Shown here one piece after another: positions 53,634-61,954 of a stretch of DNA of 64,000 nt (the stretch's first letter is position 1; the number at the start of each line of letters is the position of its first letter). Origin of the DNA: JACJYM01 sp965230495 (GTDB taxonomy: Bacteria; Bacteroidota; Bacteroidia; Chitinophagales; Saprospiraceae); the NCBI GenBank assembly GCA_965230495.1, contig OZ246004.1, positions 1,364,001 through 1,428,000 on the forward strand, read 5' to 3'. Below the pieces are notes generated by a model. That model was not told the origin of the DNA. It did no database searches and worked only from the letters and a program-made list of their open reading frames with translations. The translations under genes were made by a program, and so were the position numbers.

Positions 53634-54203
53634 CTATCTCCATTTGGTAATGGAGTGGTTTCCCTGAAAATTAAAACTTTGTTTTTTTTTCAACAATTCT
53701 CTCAATCTTTTCTTCGCTAAAATCAATTGCGACTTTGAGGTGTTAATACTTATACCTAAAATCTCTGCTATTTCTCTATGCTTATAACCGTCAATCTCAT
53801 ACAGATTAAACACGGTTTTGTATCCTGTAGGCAATAAATCGATAACCTGTAATATTTCTTCAACCGTTAGATTGCTTAACGCCTTTGGCAAACTAATTTC
53901 TTGCACATTTTCTATATCTACCGTTAATTGAAAGTTCTTGTTTTTCCTTAATGTCATCAAACATTCGTTGATAACAATTCTTTTCATCCATCCTTCAAAA
54001 CTTCCCTTTTCATCATAAGAATCTATTTTCGTTAAAATCTTATAAAACCCATTTAGCAAAGCATCTTCGGCATCCTCCTTTTGTTTCATATATCTTAAAC
54101 AAATAGCATAAAACAACCCTTTGTATTGATCAAACAACCACTTCTGAGCAACTTTATCTTCTTGCTTTAAATTTGGTATAATATTATCAATTTGGAAGAT
54201 CAA
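53634..54203 (-). CDS. RNA polymerase ECF sigma factor (sigma-70 family)
   Basis: An ECF-type sigma factor of about 189 residues with region 2 (LFYAICLRYMKQKEDAEDALLNGFYKILTKI, GWMKRIVINECL) and region 4 (LPTGYKTVFNLYEIDGYKHREIAEILGISINTSKSQLILAKKRLRELL). It appears to begin at a TTG (54203), as no in-frame ATG lies earlier. The gene encoding a probable anti-sigma partner follows. It is divergent from trxB with about 140 bases between. Confidence 0.9.
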   Translation of the reverse strand: MIFQIDNIIPNLKQEDKVAQKWLFDQYKGLFYAICLRYMKQKEDAEDALLNGFYKILTKIDSYDEKGSFEGWMKRIVINECLMTLRKNKNFQLTVDIENVQEISLPKALSNLTVEEILQVIDLLPTGYKTVFNLYEIDGYKHREIAEILGISINTSKSQLILAKKRLRELLKKKQSFNFQGNHSITKWR

Positions 54204-54315
54204 CTTTTCTTTTTTTTATAAGATGTCAAATACTTACATTTTGGTGTATATCATACAAATTATTAAACTTTATGTAATTAGAAGAATTATAACTCTGTAA
54301 ATACCTATTTATTAA

Positions 54316-54323
54316 TATTTTTG
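54316..54323 (+). promoter_or_regulatory. Candidate promoter -7 box for trxB
   Basis: TATTTTTG matches TAnnTTTG 22 bases before trxB; TCTG at 54294-54297, 18 bases upstream, is a possible -33. Confidence 0.45.
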
Positions 54324-54344
54324 CATTCACTTTAATAACACGAT

Positions 54345-55289
54345 ATGGAGAATAGTATTGAAACTCATAAATGCCTCATTATTGGTTCGGGACCTGCAGG
54401 TTATACCGCTGCTATTTATGCTTCAAGAGCAGGGTTAAATCCAGTATTATTTACTGGAAAAGAACCAGGAGGTCAGCTAACGATCACTACAGATGTGGAA
54501 AACTACCCTGGATATCCTGACGGTGTAATGGGACCAGAGATGATGGAAGATTTCAGAAAACAAGCTGAAAGATTTGGTACGGAAGTAAGGTATGAAATGA
54601 TTACGAAAGTAGATTTATCTGGCCCAGTACATAAAGTATGGACAGAAAGCGGAACAGAAATACATTCTCACACTGTCATTATTTCTACAGGAGCAAGTGC
54701 TAAATGGCTAGGTTTAGAATCTGAACAAAAGCTAATGAACAAAGGTGTTTCCGCCTGTGCAGTTTGTGATGGATTCTTTTTTAGAGGTACGGATGTTGCC
54801 ATTGTAGGGGCAGGTGATACCGCCGCAGAAGAGGCGACTTATTTGTCTAAAATATGTAGTAAAGTACATATGCTTGTAAGAAGAGATGAGATGAGAGCTT
54901 CCAAAATAATGCAACAAAGAGTACTTAATGCTCCAAACATTGAAGTACACTGGAATACTGAGACAGTGGAAGTTTTAGGTGAAGACGAGGTAGTTGGAGT
55001 CAAAGTAAAAAACAATAAGACTAATGAAGAATCTACTATCGATGTAAAAGCACTTTTTGTAGCCATTGGTCATAAACCCAACACCGATATTTTCAAAGGT
55101 TGGCTGGATATGGATGATGCTGGTTACTTAATTGCTACTCCTGGAAGATCTACTACTAAGATTGAAGGTGTTTTTGCAAGTGGAGATGCTCAAGATAAAA
55201 TCTATAGGCAAGCAGTAACTGCTGCTGGAACCGGATGTATGGCTGCCCTTGATGCAGAAAGATATCTTACTGAAAAAGAAATTATATAA
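54345..55289 (+). CDS. trxB: Thioredoxin-disulfide reductase
   Basis: A FAD enzyme that reduces thioredoxin with NADPH. FAD-binding GSGPAGYTAAIYASRAGL is at about residues 12-30, the redox-active pair is CAVCDG (about 137-142), and the NADPH-binding VGAGDTAAEEA follows. The end is VFASGDAQDKIYRQAVTAAGTGCMAALDAERYL. The length of 314 residues matches. The fructose-bisphosphate aldolase gene follows after 17 bases. Confidence 0.96.
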   Translation: MENSIETHKCLIIGSGPAGYTAAIYASRAGLNPVLFTGKEPGGQLTITTDVENYPGYPDGVMGPEMMEDFRKQAERFGTEVRYEMITKVDLSGPVHKVWTESGTEIHSHTVIISTGASAKWLGLESEQKLMNKGVSACAVCDGFFFRGTDVAIVGAGDTAAEEATYLSKICSKVHMLVRRDEMRASKIMQQRVLNAPNIEVHWNTETVEVLGEDEVVGVKVKNNKTNEESTIDVKALFVAIGHKPNTDIFKGWLDMDDAGYLIATPGRSTTKIEGVFASGDAQDKIYRQAVTAAGTGCMAALDAERYLTEKEII

Positions 55290-55306
55290 AATAAAAGAAA
55301 AGCATA

Positions 55307-56374
55307 ATGTCTACAAAATTTAGAACAGGGGTTCTTTGTGGAAACGAAGTAACCGAATTACTTAATCATGCCAATGAGAATAACTTTGCTCTTCCAGCAG
55401 TAAACGTAGTAGGAAGTAATACTTTGAATGCCACCATGGAGGCAGCAAAAAAAGTAAACTCACCGGTTATAATTCAATTCAGTAATGGCGGAGCTTCTTT
55501 CATGGCTGGTAAATCTTTGAATAACGATAATCAAAGAGCTGCAATTTTAGGAGGAATTTCTGGTGCACTACATGTAAACAATGTTGCCGAAGCTTATGGA
55601 GTTACAGTGATTTTGCATACAGATCATTGTGCGAAAAAACTTCTTCCTTGGGTAGATGGTTTGATTGAAGCCAGTGAAAGACATTATGAGAAATACAAAA
55701 GGCCTTTGTATAGCAGTCATATGCTAGATCTTAGTGAAGAATCCATAGAAGAAAACTTGGATATCTCTTGTCAATACCATAAAAGAATGAGTGAATTAGG
55801 CATGACATTAGAAATAGAGTTAGGTGTTACCGGTGGTGAAGAGGATGGTGTGGATAATACCGGAATTGATAGTTCAAAATTATATACTCAGCCGGAAGAG
55901 GTTGCTTATGCATATGAGAGATTAAATGCCATTAGTAATAGATTTACTATAGCCGCAGCTTTTGGTAATGTCCATGGTGTATATAAACCAGGAAATGTCG
56001 AGCTAACCCCTATCATATTAAAAAATAGTCAAGACTATATCAAAACCAAGTATAATACTGGAGATAATCCTATAAACTTTGTTTTTCATGGAGGTTCTGG
56101 GTCCTCGAGAGATGAGATTAGAGAGGCTATTTCTTATGGTGCCGTAAAAATGAATATAGATACTGACTTACAATGGGCATTTTGGGACGGTGTTAGACTT
56201 TATAATGAAGAAAATAAAGGTTATTTACAAGGACAAATAGGTAATCCTGAAGGAGCTGATAAGCCTAACAAAAAGAAATATGATCCAAGAAAATGGTTAA
56301 GACAGGCTGAATCTTCATTTGTTACCAGACTTCATCAGGCATTTGAGGACTTAAATTGTTTGAATAGAAACTAG
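55307..56374 (+). CDS. fbaA: Class II fructose-bisphosphate aldolase
   Basis: A zinc-dependent class IIA aldolase that splits fructose 1,6-bisphosphate to dihydroxyacetone phosphate and glyceraldehyde 3-phosphate. Zinc ligands and substrate contacts are seen in VILHTDHCAKK, LEIELGVTGGEEDG, GNVHGVYKPG and VFHGGSGSS, followed by VKMNIDTDLQWAFWDG. There are 355 residues, the normal class IIA size. It follows trxB closely and may share its promoter. Confidence 0.96.
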   Translation: MSTKFRTGVLCGNEVTELLNHANENNFALPAVNVVGSNTLNATMEAAKKVNSPVIIQFSNGGASFMAGKSLNNDNQRAAILGGISGALHVNNVAEAYGVTVILHTDHCAKKLLPWVDGLIEASERHYEKYKRPLYSSHMLDLSEESIEENLDISCQYHKRMSELGMTLEIELGVTGGEEDGVDNTGIDSSKLYTQPEEVAYAYERLNAISNRFTIAAAFGNVHGVYKPGNVELTPIILKNSQDYIKTKYNTGDNPINFVFHGGSGSSRDEIREAISYGAVKMNIDTDLQWAFWDGVRLYNEENKGYLQGQIGNPEGADKPNKKKYDPRKWLRQAESSFVTRLHQAFEDLNCLNRN

Positions 56375-56398
56375 CTCTTAATTCATTAAACGAGTTTC

Positions 56399-57793
56399 AT
56401 GCCGGCTAAAAGGATGTATGCCATAGTAGATATAGAAACTACTGGTGGTATGTCCAAGCGTGATAAAATCACTGAAATAGGCATTGTTGTTACTGATGGG
56501 CAAAAGGTCATCAAAAAGTTTTCTTCTTTAGTTAATCCTGAAAGATCTATACCTCTTGAAATCATTAGAATAACAGGAATTACTAATGATATGGTGAGCG
56601 ATGCTCCCAAGTTTTATGAAATAGCAAAAGAGGTAGTTGAGTATACCGAAGATTGCATTTTCGTAGCTCATAACGTGAGATTTGACTACTCTTTCTTAAG
56701 AGAAGAGTTTTCAAAACTTGGATATACCTATACGAAAAAACAGCTTTGTACAGTAAGACTATCTAGAAAAGCATTTCCGGGACTCAAATCATATAGTCTG
56801 GGTAATTTGATTAATCATTTTGGAATATCCGTTGATGCAAGACACAGAGCACTAGATGATGCACTGGCTACCACTGAAATATTTCATATGATTTTATCTA
56901 ATGAAGAAAATAAAGAAGCTGCCAACGTCCTTATTAATCTTGGACTCAAAGAATCCAAATTACCTAATGGGATATCCATACAACAACTACATGACCTGCC
57001 GGAGGAGCACGGAGTATATTACTTTATAAATGGTTATGGTAAGGTAGTTTACGTAGGAAAAAGTAAGAATATTAAAAAAAGAGTTTTTCAACATTTTACC
57101 AAAAACAACCAAAAGGCATTAAATATGGTTAGAATGGTCCATGAAATTTCTTATGAACTACTAGGTAACGAATTATGTTCTCTTCTTTATGAAACTCAAG
57201 AAATTAAGAGACTCAGACCTGAAATAAACAAGGCTCAAAAGAACCTAAATTACCCATATTTCATTCATCAAACTTTTAATGATAATGGTTATTATGTATT
57301 TGAAATATTGAAGGCAGGAAAAAAAAATGAAAATGGGAAAAACCTTCTTTGCCGATTCAAAAGTAAGATGGCTGCTAAATCTATGTTGGCATACTTGAGG
57401 AGGGAATTAAACCTATGTGGTCATTTAACAAATCTTGAGACAGGAAGTTTTAGTTGTAATTATTATCAGTTAGGTTCGTGTTATGGTGCTTGTTCAAAAA
57501 TGGAATCAGCTATTGATTATAATGAGAGAGCCATTTTAGCATCCAGTCTAATTGATCAAAAATTTGACAAAGATTTTATTGTAATTGGTAATGGTAGAAA
57601 TGATGATGAAAAGTCAGTAGTTTTGGTGGAAGAAGGATATTACAAAGGAATGGGATTTGCGTCAAAACGCACTTTAGATTATGGAATCGAAGAAATACTA
57701 GAATGTATAAACTATGTCAATCAATATCCAGAAAACAATAGAATTATTAGACAGTACATGCATAAGAGTCAATACGATATAATTGAATTATGA
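56399..57793 (+). CDS. DnaQ-type 3'-5' exonuclease fused to GIY-YIG nuclease domain
   Basis: An N-terminal DEDD exonuclease (AIVDIETTG, about residues 9-17; HNVRFDYSFLREEF; HRALDDALATTEIF), as in DNA polymerase III epsilon, joined to a GIY-YIG domain (GVYYFINGYGKVVYVGKSKNIKKRVFQHF, about 210-240), as in UvrC/Cho. A C-terminal part holds a Cys-containing CNYYQLGSCYGAC cluster. Such fusions are known in several bacterial groups and are taken to act in DNA repair, but the exact role is open. There are 464 residues. The RDD gene overlaps its stop. Confidence 0.9.
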   Translation: MPAKRMYAIVDIETTGGMSKRDKITEIGIVVTDGQKVIKKFSSLVNPERSIPLEIIRITGITNDMVSDAPKFYEIAKEVVEYTEDCIFVAHNVRFDYSFLREEFSKLGYTYTKKQLCTVRLSRKAFPGLKSYSLGNLINHFGISVDARHRALDDALATTEIFHMILSNEENKEAANVLINLGLKESKLPNGISIQQLHDLPEEHGVYYFINGYGKVVYVGKSKNIKKRVFQHFTKNNQKALNMVRMVHEISYELLGNELCSLLYETQEIKRLRPEINKAQKNLNYPYFIHQTFNDNGYYVFEILKAGKKNENGKNLLCRFKSKMAAKSMLAYLRRELNLCGHLTNLETGSFSCNYYQLGSCYGACSKMESAIDYNERAILASSLIDQKFDKDFIVIGNGRNDDEKSVVLVEEGYYKGMGFASKRTLDYGIEEILECINYVNQYPENNRIIRQYMHKSQYDIIEL

Positions 57794-58242
57794 ATGATAC
57801 CCAGTATATTCAAGCCGGTTTTACAAAGAGGCTAATAGCATACTTTATTGATATTATCCCTATCGTCCTATTTACTTTATTTGTTATCATGCCTGATCTC
57901 GTGAAAGAATATGAAATGGCTATTGAGAACAAGGAGAGCTTGGATCAAGACTCTCTTACAGCGTTTAATTGGACTGTTATTCTTATATGGATTGGAATTT
58001 GTATAGCTGGTGAATCATCATCTTGGTTTGCTTCTCCAGGAAAAAAAATTGTTGGGATAAAAGTGATCACAATTAATGGTGAGACTCCAAATCAAAAAAC
58101 CATTATCCTAAGGAATATGTCCAAAATAATCTCTTCTCTTGCTTTTAATGTGGGCTATCTATGGATTATTGCTGACACCAAAAAGCAATCTTGGCATGAT
58201 AAAATAGCTCGTACATTTGTGGTAGAGGATTTTACTCCTTAA
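57790..58242 (+). CDS. RDD family membrane protein
   Basis: A 150-residue RDD-family protein with four hydrophobic segments. The family Arg-Asp pair is seen in FTKRLIAYFIDIIPIVLFTL near the start, and the later SPGKKIVGIKV and WHDKIARTFVV match the family. Function unknown, sometimes linked to ion or osmolyte transport. Its ATGA overlap with the preceding gene shows coupling. Confidence 0.85.
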   Translation: MNDTQYIQAGFTKRLIAYFIDIIPIVLFTLFVIMPDLVKEYEMAIENKESLDQDSLTAFNWTVILIWIGICIAGESSSWFASPGKKIVGIKVITINGETPNQKTIILRNMSKIISSLAFNVGYLWIIADTKKQSWHDKIARTFVVEDFTP

Positions 58243-59047
58243 AAATAAATCTCTTGATAATTCTCAACTTATGGGTATGCCTTTTGGTATTGACATTTTT
58301 GATACCTACATAGTCTAATTTATCAATTCTTACACTTCCAGAAGCGTGAATTATCATTTTGTTTTCCAGAATAATACCCACATGTACAATATCTCCATCT
58401 TTATTATCGAAGAAAGCTAAATCTCCTACCCTAGCCGCATCAAGAAAAGCAACCAGCTCTCCTTCTTTAGCTTGCTGGGAAGCGTCTCTTCGCAACTTAA
58501 TTCCCAACATTTTAAAAACCACCTGTGTAAACCCTGAACAATCCATTCCGAAAGGACTCCTACCTCCCCACATATAAGGAGCGTTAAGGTATTTTTTTGC
58601 TACCTTAATTATTATTTCCTCCGTTAATTTTAGCTCCCCTGGATCAATTACCTGCCCGCTAAAAGTATATTGAGCACTTGGTAATCTTAAGCTTAATCCA
58701 TCGAAAAAAGGCAACGAACTCCCCAACAGAATGGGATATGAAATCTCAGTATTCATCAAAGGAGTGCATATATCTAAACTGCAAGGATGATTCTTTGAAT
58801 ACTGATCCACCATATCTTCTGGTAGATAAGACAATTGCTTAGGATCCAACCAAGCAATGTAACCATCAAACAAGCACCTAACCTTTAACCAATTTTTGTT
58901 CTTCCAATCAATGATTTCCACACACTCTCCAAATAATAACTGCGAAACCATTTCTGAAGTATCCTTCGGCATAATACGCAAAGGTGCACATGCTACCGTA
59001 CATATTGCATACTTTGATTTTACATATCTCGGAAAATTATCGTCCAC
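58232..59047 (-). CDS. NlpC/P60 cell-wall peptidase
   Basis: A C40-family cysteine peptidase of 271 residues that cuts peptidoglycan peptides. Two SH3-like domains (about residues 10-70 and 75-150) precede the catalytic domain with Cys in GMDCSGF, His in DIVHVGI, and a third residue in IIHASG. No signal peptide is seen at the GTG start, so either the start is misplaced or the enzyme acts in the cytoplasm on recycled peptides. It converges on the RDD gene, overlapping by 11 bases. Confidence 0.87.
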   Translation of the reverse strand: MDDNFPRYVKSKYAICTVACAPLRIMPKDTSEMVSQLLFGECVEIIDWKNKNWLKVRCLFDGYIAWLDPKQLSYLPEDMVDQYSKNHPCSLDICTPLMNTEISYPILLGSSLPFFDGLSLRLPSAQYTFSGQVIDPGELKLTEEIIIKVAKKYLNAPYMWGGRSPFGMDCSGFTQVVFKMLGIKLRRDASQQAKEGELVAFLDAARVGDLAFFDNKDGDIVHVGIILENKMIIHASGSVRIDKLDYVGIKNVNTKRHTHKLRIIKRFIFKE

Positions 59048-59095
59048 CTCTCATTTATTTTAAATCTATCATAGATTTTCATACGTTTGTTGTGT

Positions 59096-59129
59096 CAAAC
59101 ATAAGAATTGTTGTAATAAATAAAGCAAA
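59096..59129 (-). promoter_or_regulatory. Candidate promoter for the NlpC/P60 gene
   Basis: On the minus strand TTTG (59129-59126), a 22-base spacer and TATGTTTG (59103-59096) match -33/-7, about 50 bases upstream of the start. Confidence 0.5.
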
Positions 59130-59234
59130 AGTAAAGTTTTATAGTAAGTCTATTTTAGTCAATAGAAATTACTTGATAATTTAATATCAAGATATCAACT
59201 ATGAAAGCACTATGTTTTAAATATCTAGAGAGGA

Positions 59235-60287
59235 ATGATTAAATATTTTGCGTTTTTTTTATTTCTGGGATGTTCTTCATTATTTGGTCAGGACGCTCAC
59301 TTTTCTCAGTTCTTTGTATCTCCCAGTACTCTGAACCCAGCTCTCGTTGGGAGTTTCAATGGATCTTATCGAATATCTTCGATATATAGAGACCAATGGA
59401 GATCCGCTGTAGACGATCCCTTTTCAACTTTTGTCGCTAACGGAGATGTTAGGTTTTTTGCCGGAGAATCAAGAAATAACAATCCCGACCTTATAGGAGC
59501 GGGAATCATGTTTTATTCGGATAGAGTTGGAACATTCGATCTCAATACAACACAAATAGCACTATCTGCTTCTTATCAAAAATCTTTAGACAAAAAGAGT
59601 AAGAAGTATTTAAGCTTGGGGTTCCAAGGTGGAATTCTGCAGAGATCAGTGAATTATGAAGATTTATCTTTTCAAGATCAATGGAATGCTTTAGACGGTT
59701 ATACCAATGCTACCGGGGAATTACTTCCACCAAACAACCTTACGGTTGGTGATTTTGCCGTTGGATTAAATTATTTTTCCCAAGTTTCTAAATTGCAATC
59801 TTATAATATTGGATTAGCAATGTATCATATTGGTTCTCCTAATATTTCTTTTTACAAAGCTGATAATAGTTCTGATATTTCCTTGGTAAAAGACAATGCT
59901 TTTAAAAGAAAAATAACTGCTTACATAAACTACTCGCTTCAGACATCTGAAATATTCAGAATTGAACCTAGAGTACTATATCTCAATCAGGAAATTCATG
60001 AAGAATTAAATGTCGGAGTTAATTTTGCATATCACTTCATAACAACGGATGACACCCATTTACATTTTGGTCCATGGATAAGAGCTACAAAATCTCTTGA
60101 TGGATATCAAATAGAATCCATCGTAGCATCAGTAGGTATTGAAATGAATGGTTTATTATTAGGTGTCAGTTATGATTATAATCTAAGTGACCTTACAAGC
60201 GATAGAGCGGGTTTGAGTTCATTAGAAATATCTATAAGCTTTTTAGGTGATTATGTAAATGCTAACGACACTTGCCCCAAGTTTTAG
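59235..60287 (+). CDS. PorP/SprF-family type IX secretion membrane protein
   Basis: A PorP/SprF-type outer-membrane protein, 350 residues, part of or associated with the type IX secretion/gliding apparatus and often paired with a large adhesin. The signal peptide is MIKYFAFFLFLGCSSLFGQ. The mature start DAHFSQFFVSPSTLNPALVGSFNGSYRISSIYRDQWR is the family signature. Many barrel-like strands follow. A ribosome-binding-like AGAGAGGA precedes the ATG. It is remote from the giant adhesin at 23.6-29 kb, so pairing with it is uncertain. Confidence 0.93.
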   Translation: MIKYFAFFLFLGCSSLFGQDAHFSQFFVSPSTLNPALVGSFNGSYRISSIYRDQWRSAVDDPFSTFVANGDVRFFAGESRNNNPDLIGAGIMFYSDRVGTFDLNTTQIALSASYQKSLDKKSKKYLSLGFQGGILQRSVNYEDLSFQDQWNALDGYTNATGELLPPNNLTVGDFAVGLNYFSQVSKLQSYNIGLAMYHIGSPNISFYKADNSSDISLVKDNAFKRKITAYINYSLQTSEIFRIEPRVLYLNQEIHEELNVGVNFAYHFITTDDTHLHFGPWIRATKSLDGYQIESIVASVGIEMNGLLLGVSYDYNLSDLTSDRAGLSSLEISISFLGDYVNANDTCPKF

Positions 60288-60347
60288 ACTTCTCAATAAA
60301 ACTTTACGCCCCTCTCAGAGTTTATAGTTCGAAAAACATATCAAAAA

Positions 60348-61007
60348 ATGACAGGAAATAAATTTCAGGTTGCAACACTAATCATTTTAGCTTTCGCTAT
60401 TTTATCTTCCTCAAAATGTACGAAGAGTACAAGAGTAATGACCGAAATTCAAGAAAATGTAAATCTAGAAGAGTATCAAAAAGCTTATTTTGCTTCAGGT
60501 TGTTTTTGGTGTGTAGAAGCCATTTTTGAATCGGTTGAAGGTGTTAAAGAAGTTATTTCTGGCTATGCCGGAGGCTCTAAGCAGGATGCCAACTATAAAG
60601 CAGTTAGTGCTGGGGTAACCGATCATGCTGAATCAGTTGAAGTATATTATGATGAAAAAGTAGTTAGTTATAAGACTCTTTTAAAAGTTTTTTTCGGCTC
60701 CCATGACCCTACAACATTAAATAAACAAGGACCAGATCGAGGACGTCAGTATAGATCTGCTATATTCTACCAGAATGACCAAGAATTTAAACAAGCTAAA
60801 GCATATATAGACCAGTTAAATGATACTACTTACGATGGGAAAATCACTACGGAGTTATCTCCCTTAGTAGCTTTTTATCCTGCTGAAGACTATCATCAAA
60901 ATTTTGAAAAATTGAATCCTAATCAATCTTATGTTCGTGCAGTATCAATACCAAGGCTAAAACGGTTTCAATCTAAATTTCCGGGACTTCTAAAAAAAGA
61001 ACACTAG
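60348..61007 (+). CDS. msrA: Peptide-methionine (S)-S-oxide reductase, exported
   Basis: MsrA repairs oxidised methionine in proteins. The catalytic motif GCFWC (FASGCFWCVEAIFE) and the substrate-binding region (GYAGGSKQDANYKAVSAGVTDHAESVEVYYD, HDPTTLNKQGPDRGRQYRSAIFY) are complete. An N-terminal segment ending ILSSSKC looks like a lipoprotein signal, so the enzyme is probably tethered in the periplasm. There are 219 residues. No MsrB domain is fused. Confidence 0.94.
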   Translation: MTGNKFQVATLIILAFAILSSSKCTKSTRVMTEIQENVNLEEYQKAYFASGCFWCVEAIFESVEGVKEVISGYAGGSKQDANYKAVSAGVTDHAESVEVYYDEKVVSYKTLLKVFFGSHDPTTLNKQGPDRGRQYRSAIFYQNDQEFKQAKAYIDQLNDTTYDGKITTELSPLVAFYPAEDYHQNFEKLNPNQSYVRAVSIPRLKRFQSKFPGLLKKEH

Positions 61008-61055
61008 TAGGTTCTACTTCGCCGTATAATTTCATTTTTATCTATATGAATTGGT

Positions 61056-61063
61056 TATCTTTG
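61056..61063 (+). promoter_or_regulatory. Candidate -7 box for fabI
   Basis: TATCTTTG matches TAnnTTTG, 52 bases before fabI. TTTC at 61030-61033 with a 22-base spacer is a weak -33. Confidence 0.45.
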
Positions 61064-61114
61064 CTGACCAATTTTAAATTATATTATTAATCTTGACTTA
61101 GTAAAGCAATAGTT

Positions 61115-61918
61115 ATGTCAAACGGAATATTGAAAGGTAAAAAGGGTATCATTTTTGGAGCACTTGATGAAAAATCAATCGCATGGAGTGTGGCCAAAAG
61201 ATCTGTAGAGGAAGGGGCTCAAATAGTACTTACTAATGCTCCTGTTGCATTTAGAATGGGAGGTATAGATAAACTAGCCTCAGAATTAGGATGTCAGGCC
61301 ATTCCTGCCGATGTCACTAAAATGGAAGATTTACAAAACTTATTGGAGAAGTCCTTAGAAATATTTGGGGGTAAAATTGACTTCATGCTTCATTCCGTGG
61401 GTATGTCTCTAAATGTAAGGAAAAAGAAAGCATATACTGATTTGAATCATGAGTGGATGCTAAAGACTTTTGATATTTCAGCGATATCTTTTCATAAATT
61501 AATGCAGCAAGCTATGAAACTTGATGCCATAGCAAATGGAGGCTCCATAGTAGCTTTATCTTATATAGCGGCTCAGAGAAGTTTTCCTGACTATAGTGAA
61601 ATGGCAGAGTCAAAGGCATTACTTGAAAGTTTTGCCAGAAGCTTTGGATATCATTGGGCTAAAAAAGCAAACGTCAGAGTCAATACCATATCTCAATCTC
61701 CAACAATGACTACTGCAGGTTCCGGGGTGAAAGGCTTTACCGATTTCTATGGATATGCTGAAAAAATGTCGCCTCTAGGCAATGCAGATGCTTTATCATG
61801 TGCGGACTATTGCGTGAGCCTATTTTCTGATTATACTAGAATGGTTACTATGCAGAACCTTTACCATGACGGCGGTTTTAGTAGCATGGGGATGGCCCCC
61901 GAGTTATTAGAAATATAA
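61115..61918 (+). CDS. fabI: Enoyl-[acyl-carrier-protein] reductase FabI
   Basis: Catalyses the last reduction of the fatty-acid elongation cycle using NADH. The atypical SDR nucleotide-binding start GKKGIIFGALDEKSIAW and the active-site set with a Tyr in ALSYIAAQRSF and Y-x6-K in PDYSEMAESKALLES are clear; the end MVTMQNLYHDGGFSSMG is typical. There are 267 residues, standard for FabI. Confidence 0.95.
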   Translation: MSNGILKGKKGIIFGALDEKSIAWSVAKRSVEEGAQIVLTNAPVAFRMGGIDKLASELGCQAIPADVTKMEDLQNLLEKSLEIFGGKIDFMLHSVGMSLNVRKKKAYTDLNHEWMLKTFDISAISFHKLMQQAMKLDAIANGGSIVALSYIAAQRSFPDYSEMAESKALLESFARSFGYHWAKKANVRVNTISQSPTMTTAGSGVKGFTDFYGYAEKMSPLGNADALSCADYCVSLFSDYTRMVTMQNLYHDGGFSSMGMAPELLEI

Positions 61919-61954
61919 TTATTTCTTTAATTTAAACCTCTAAAGCTTCAAATT

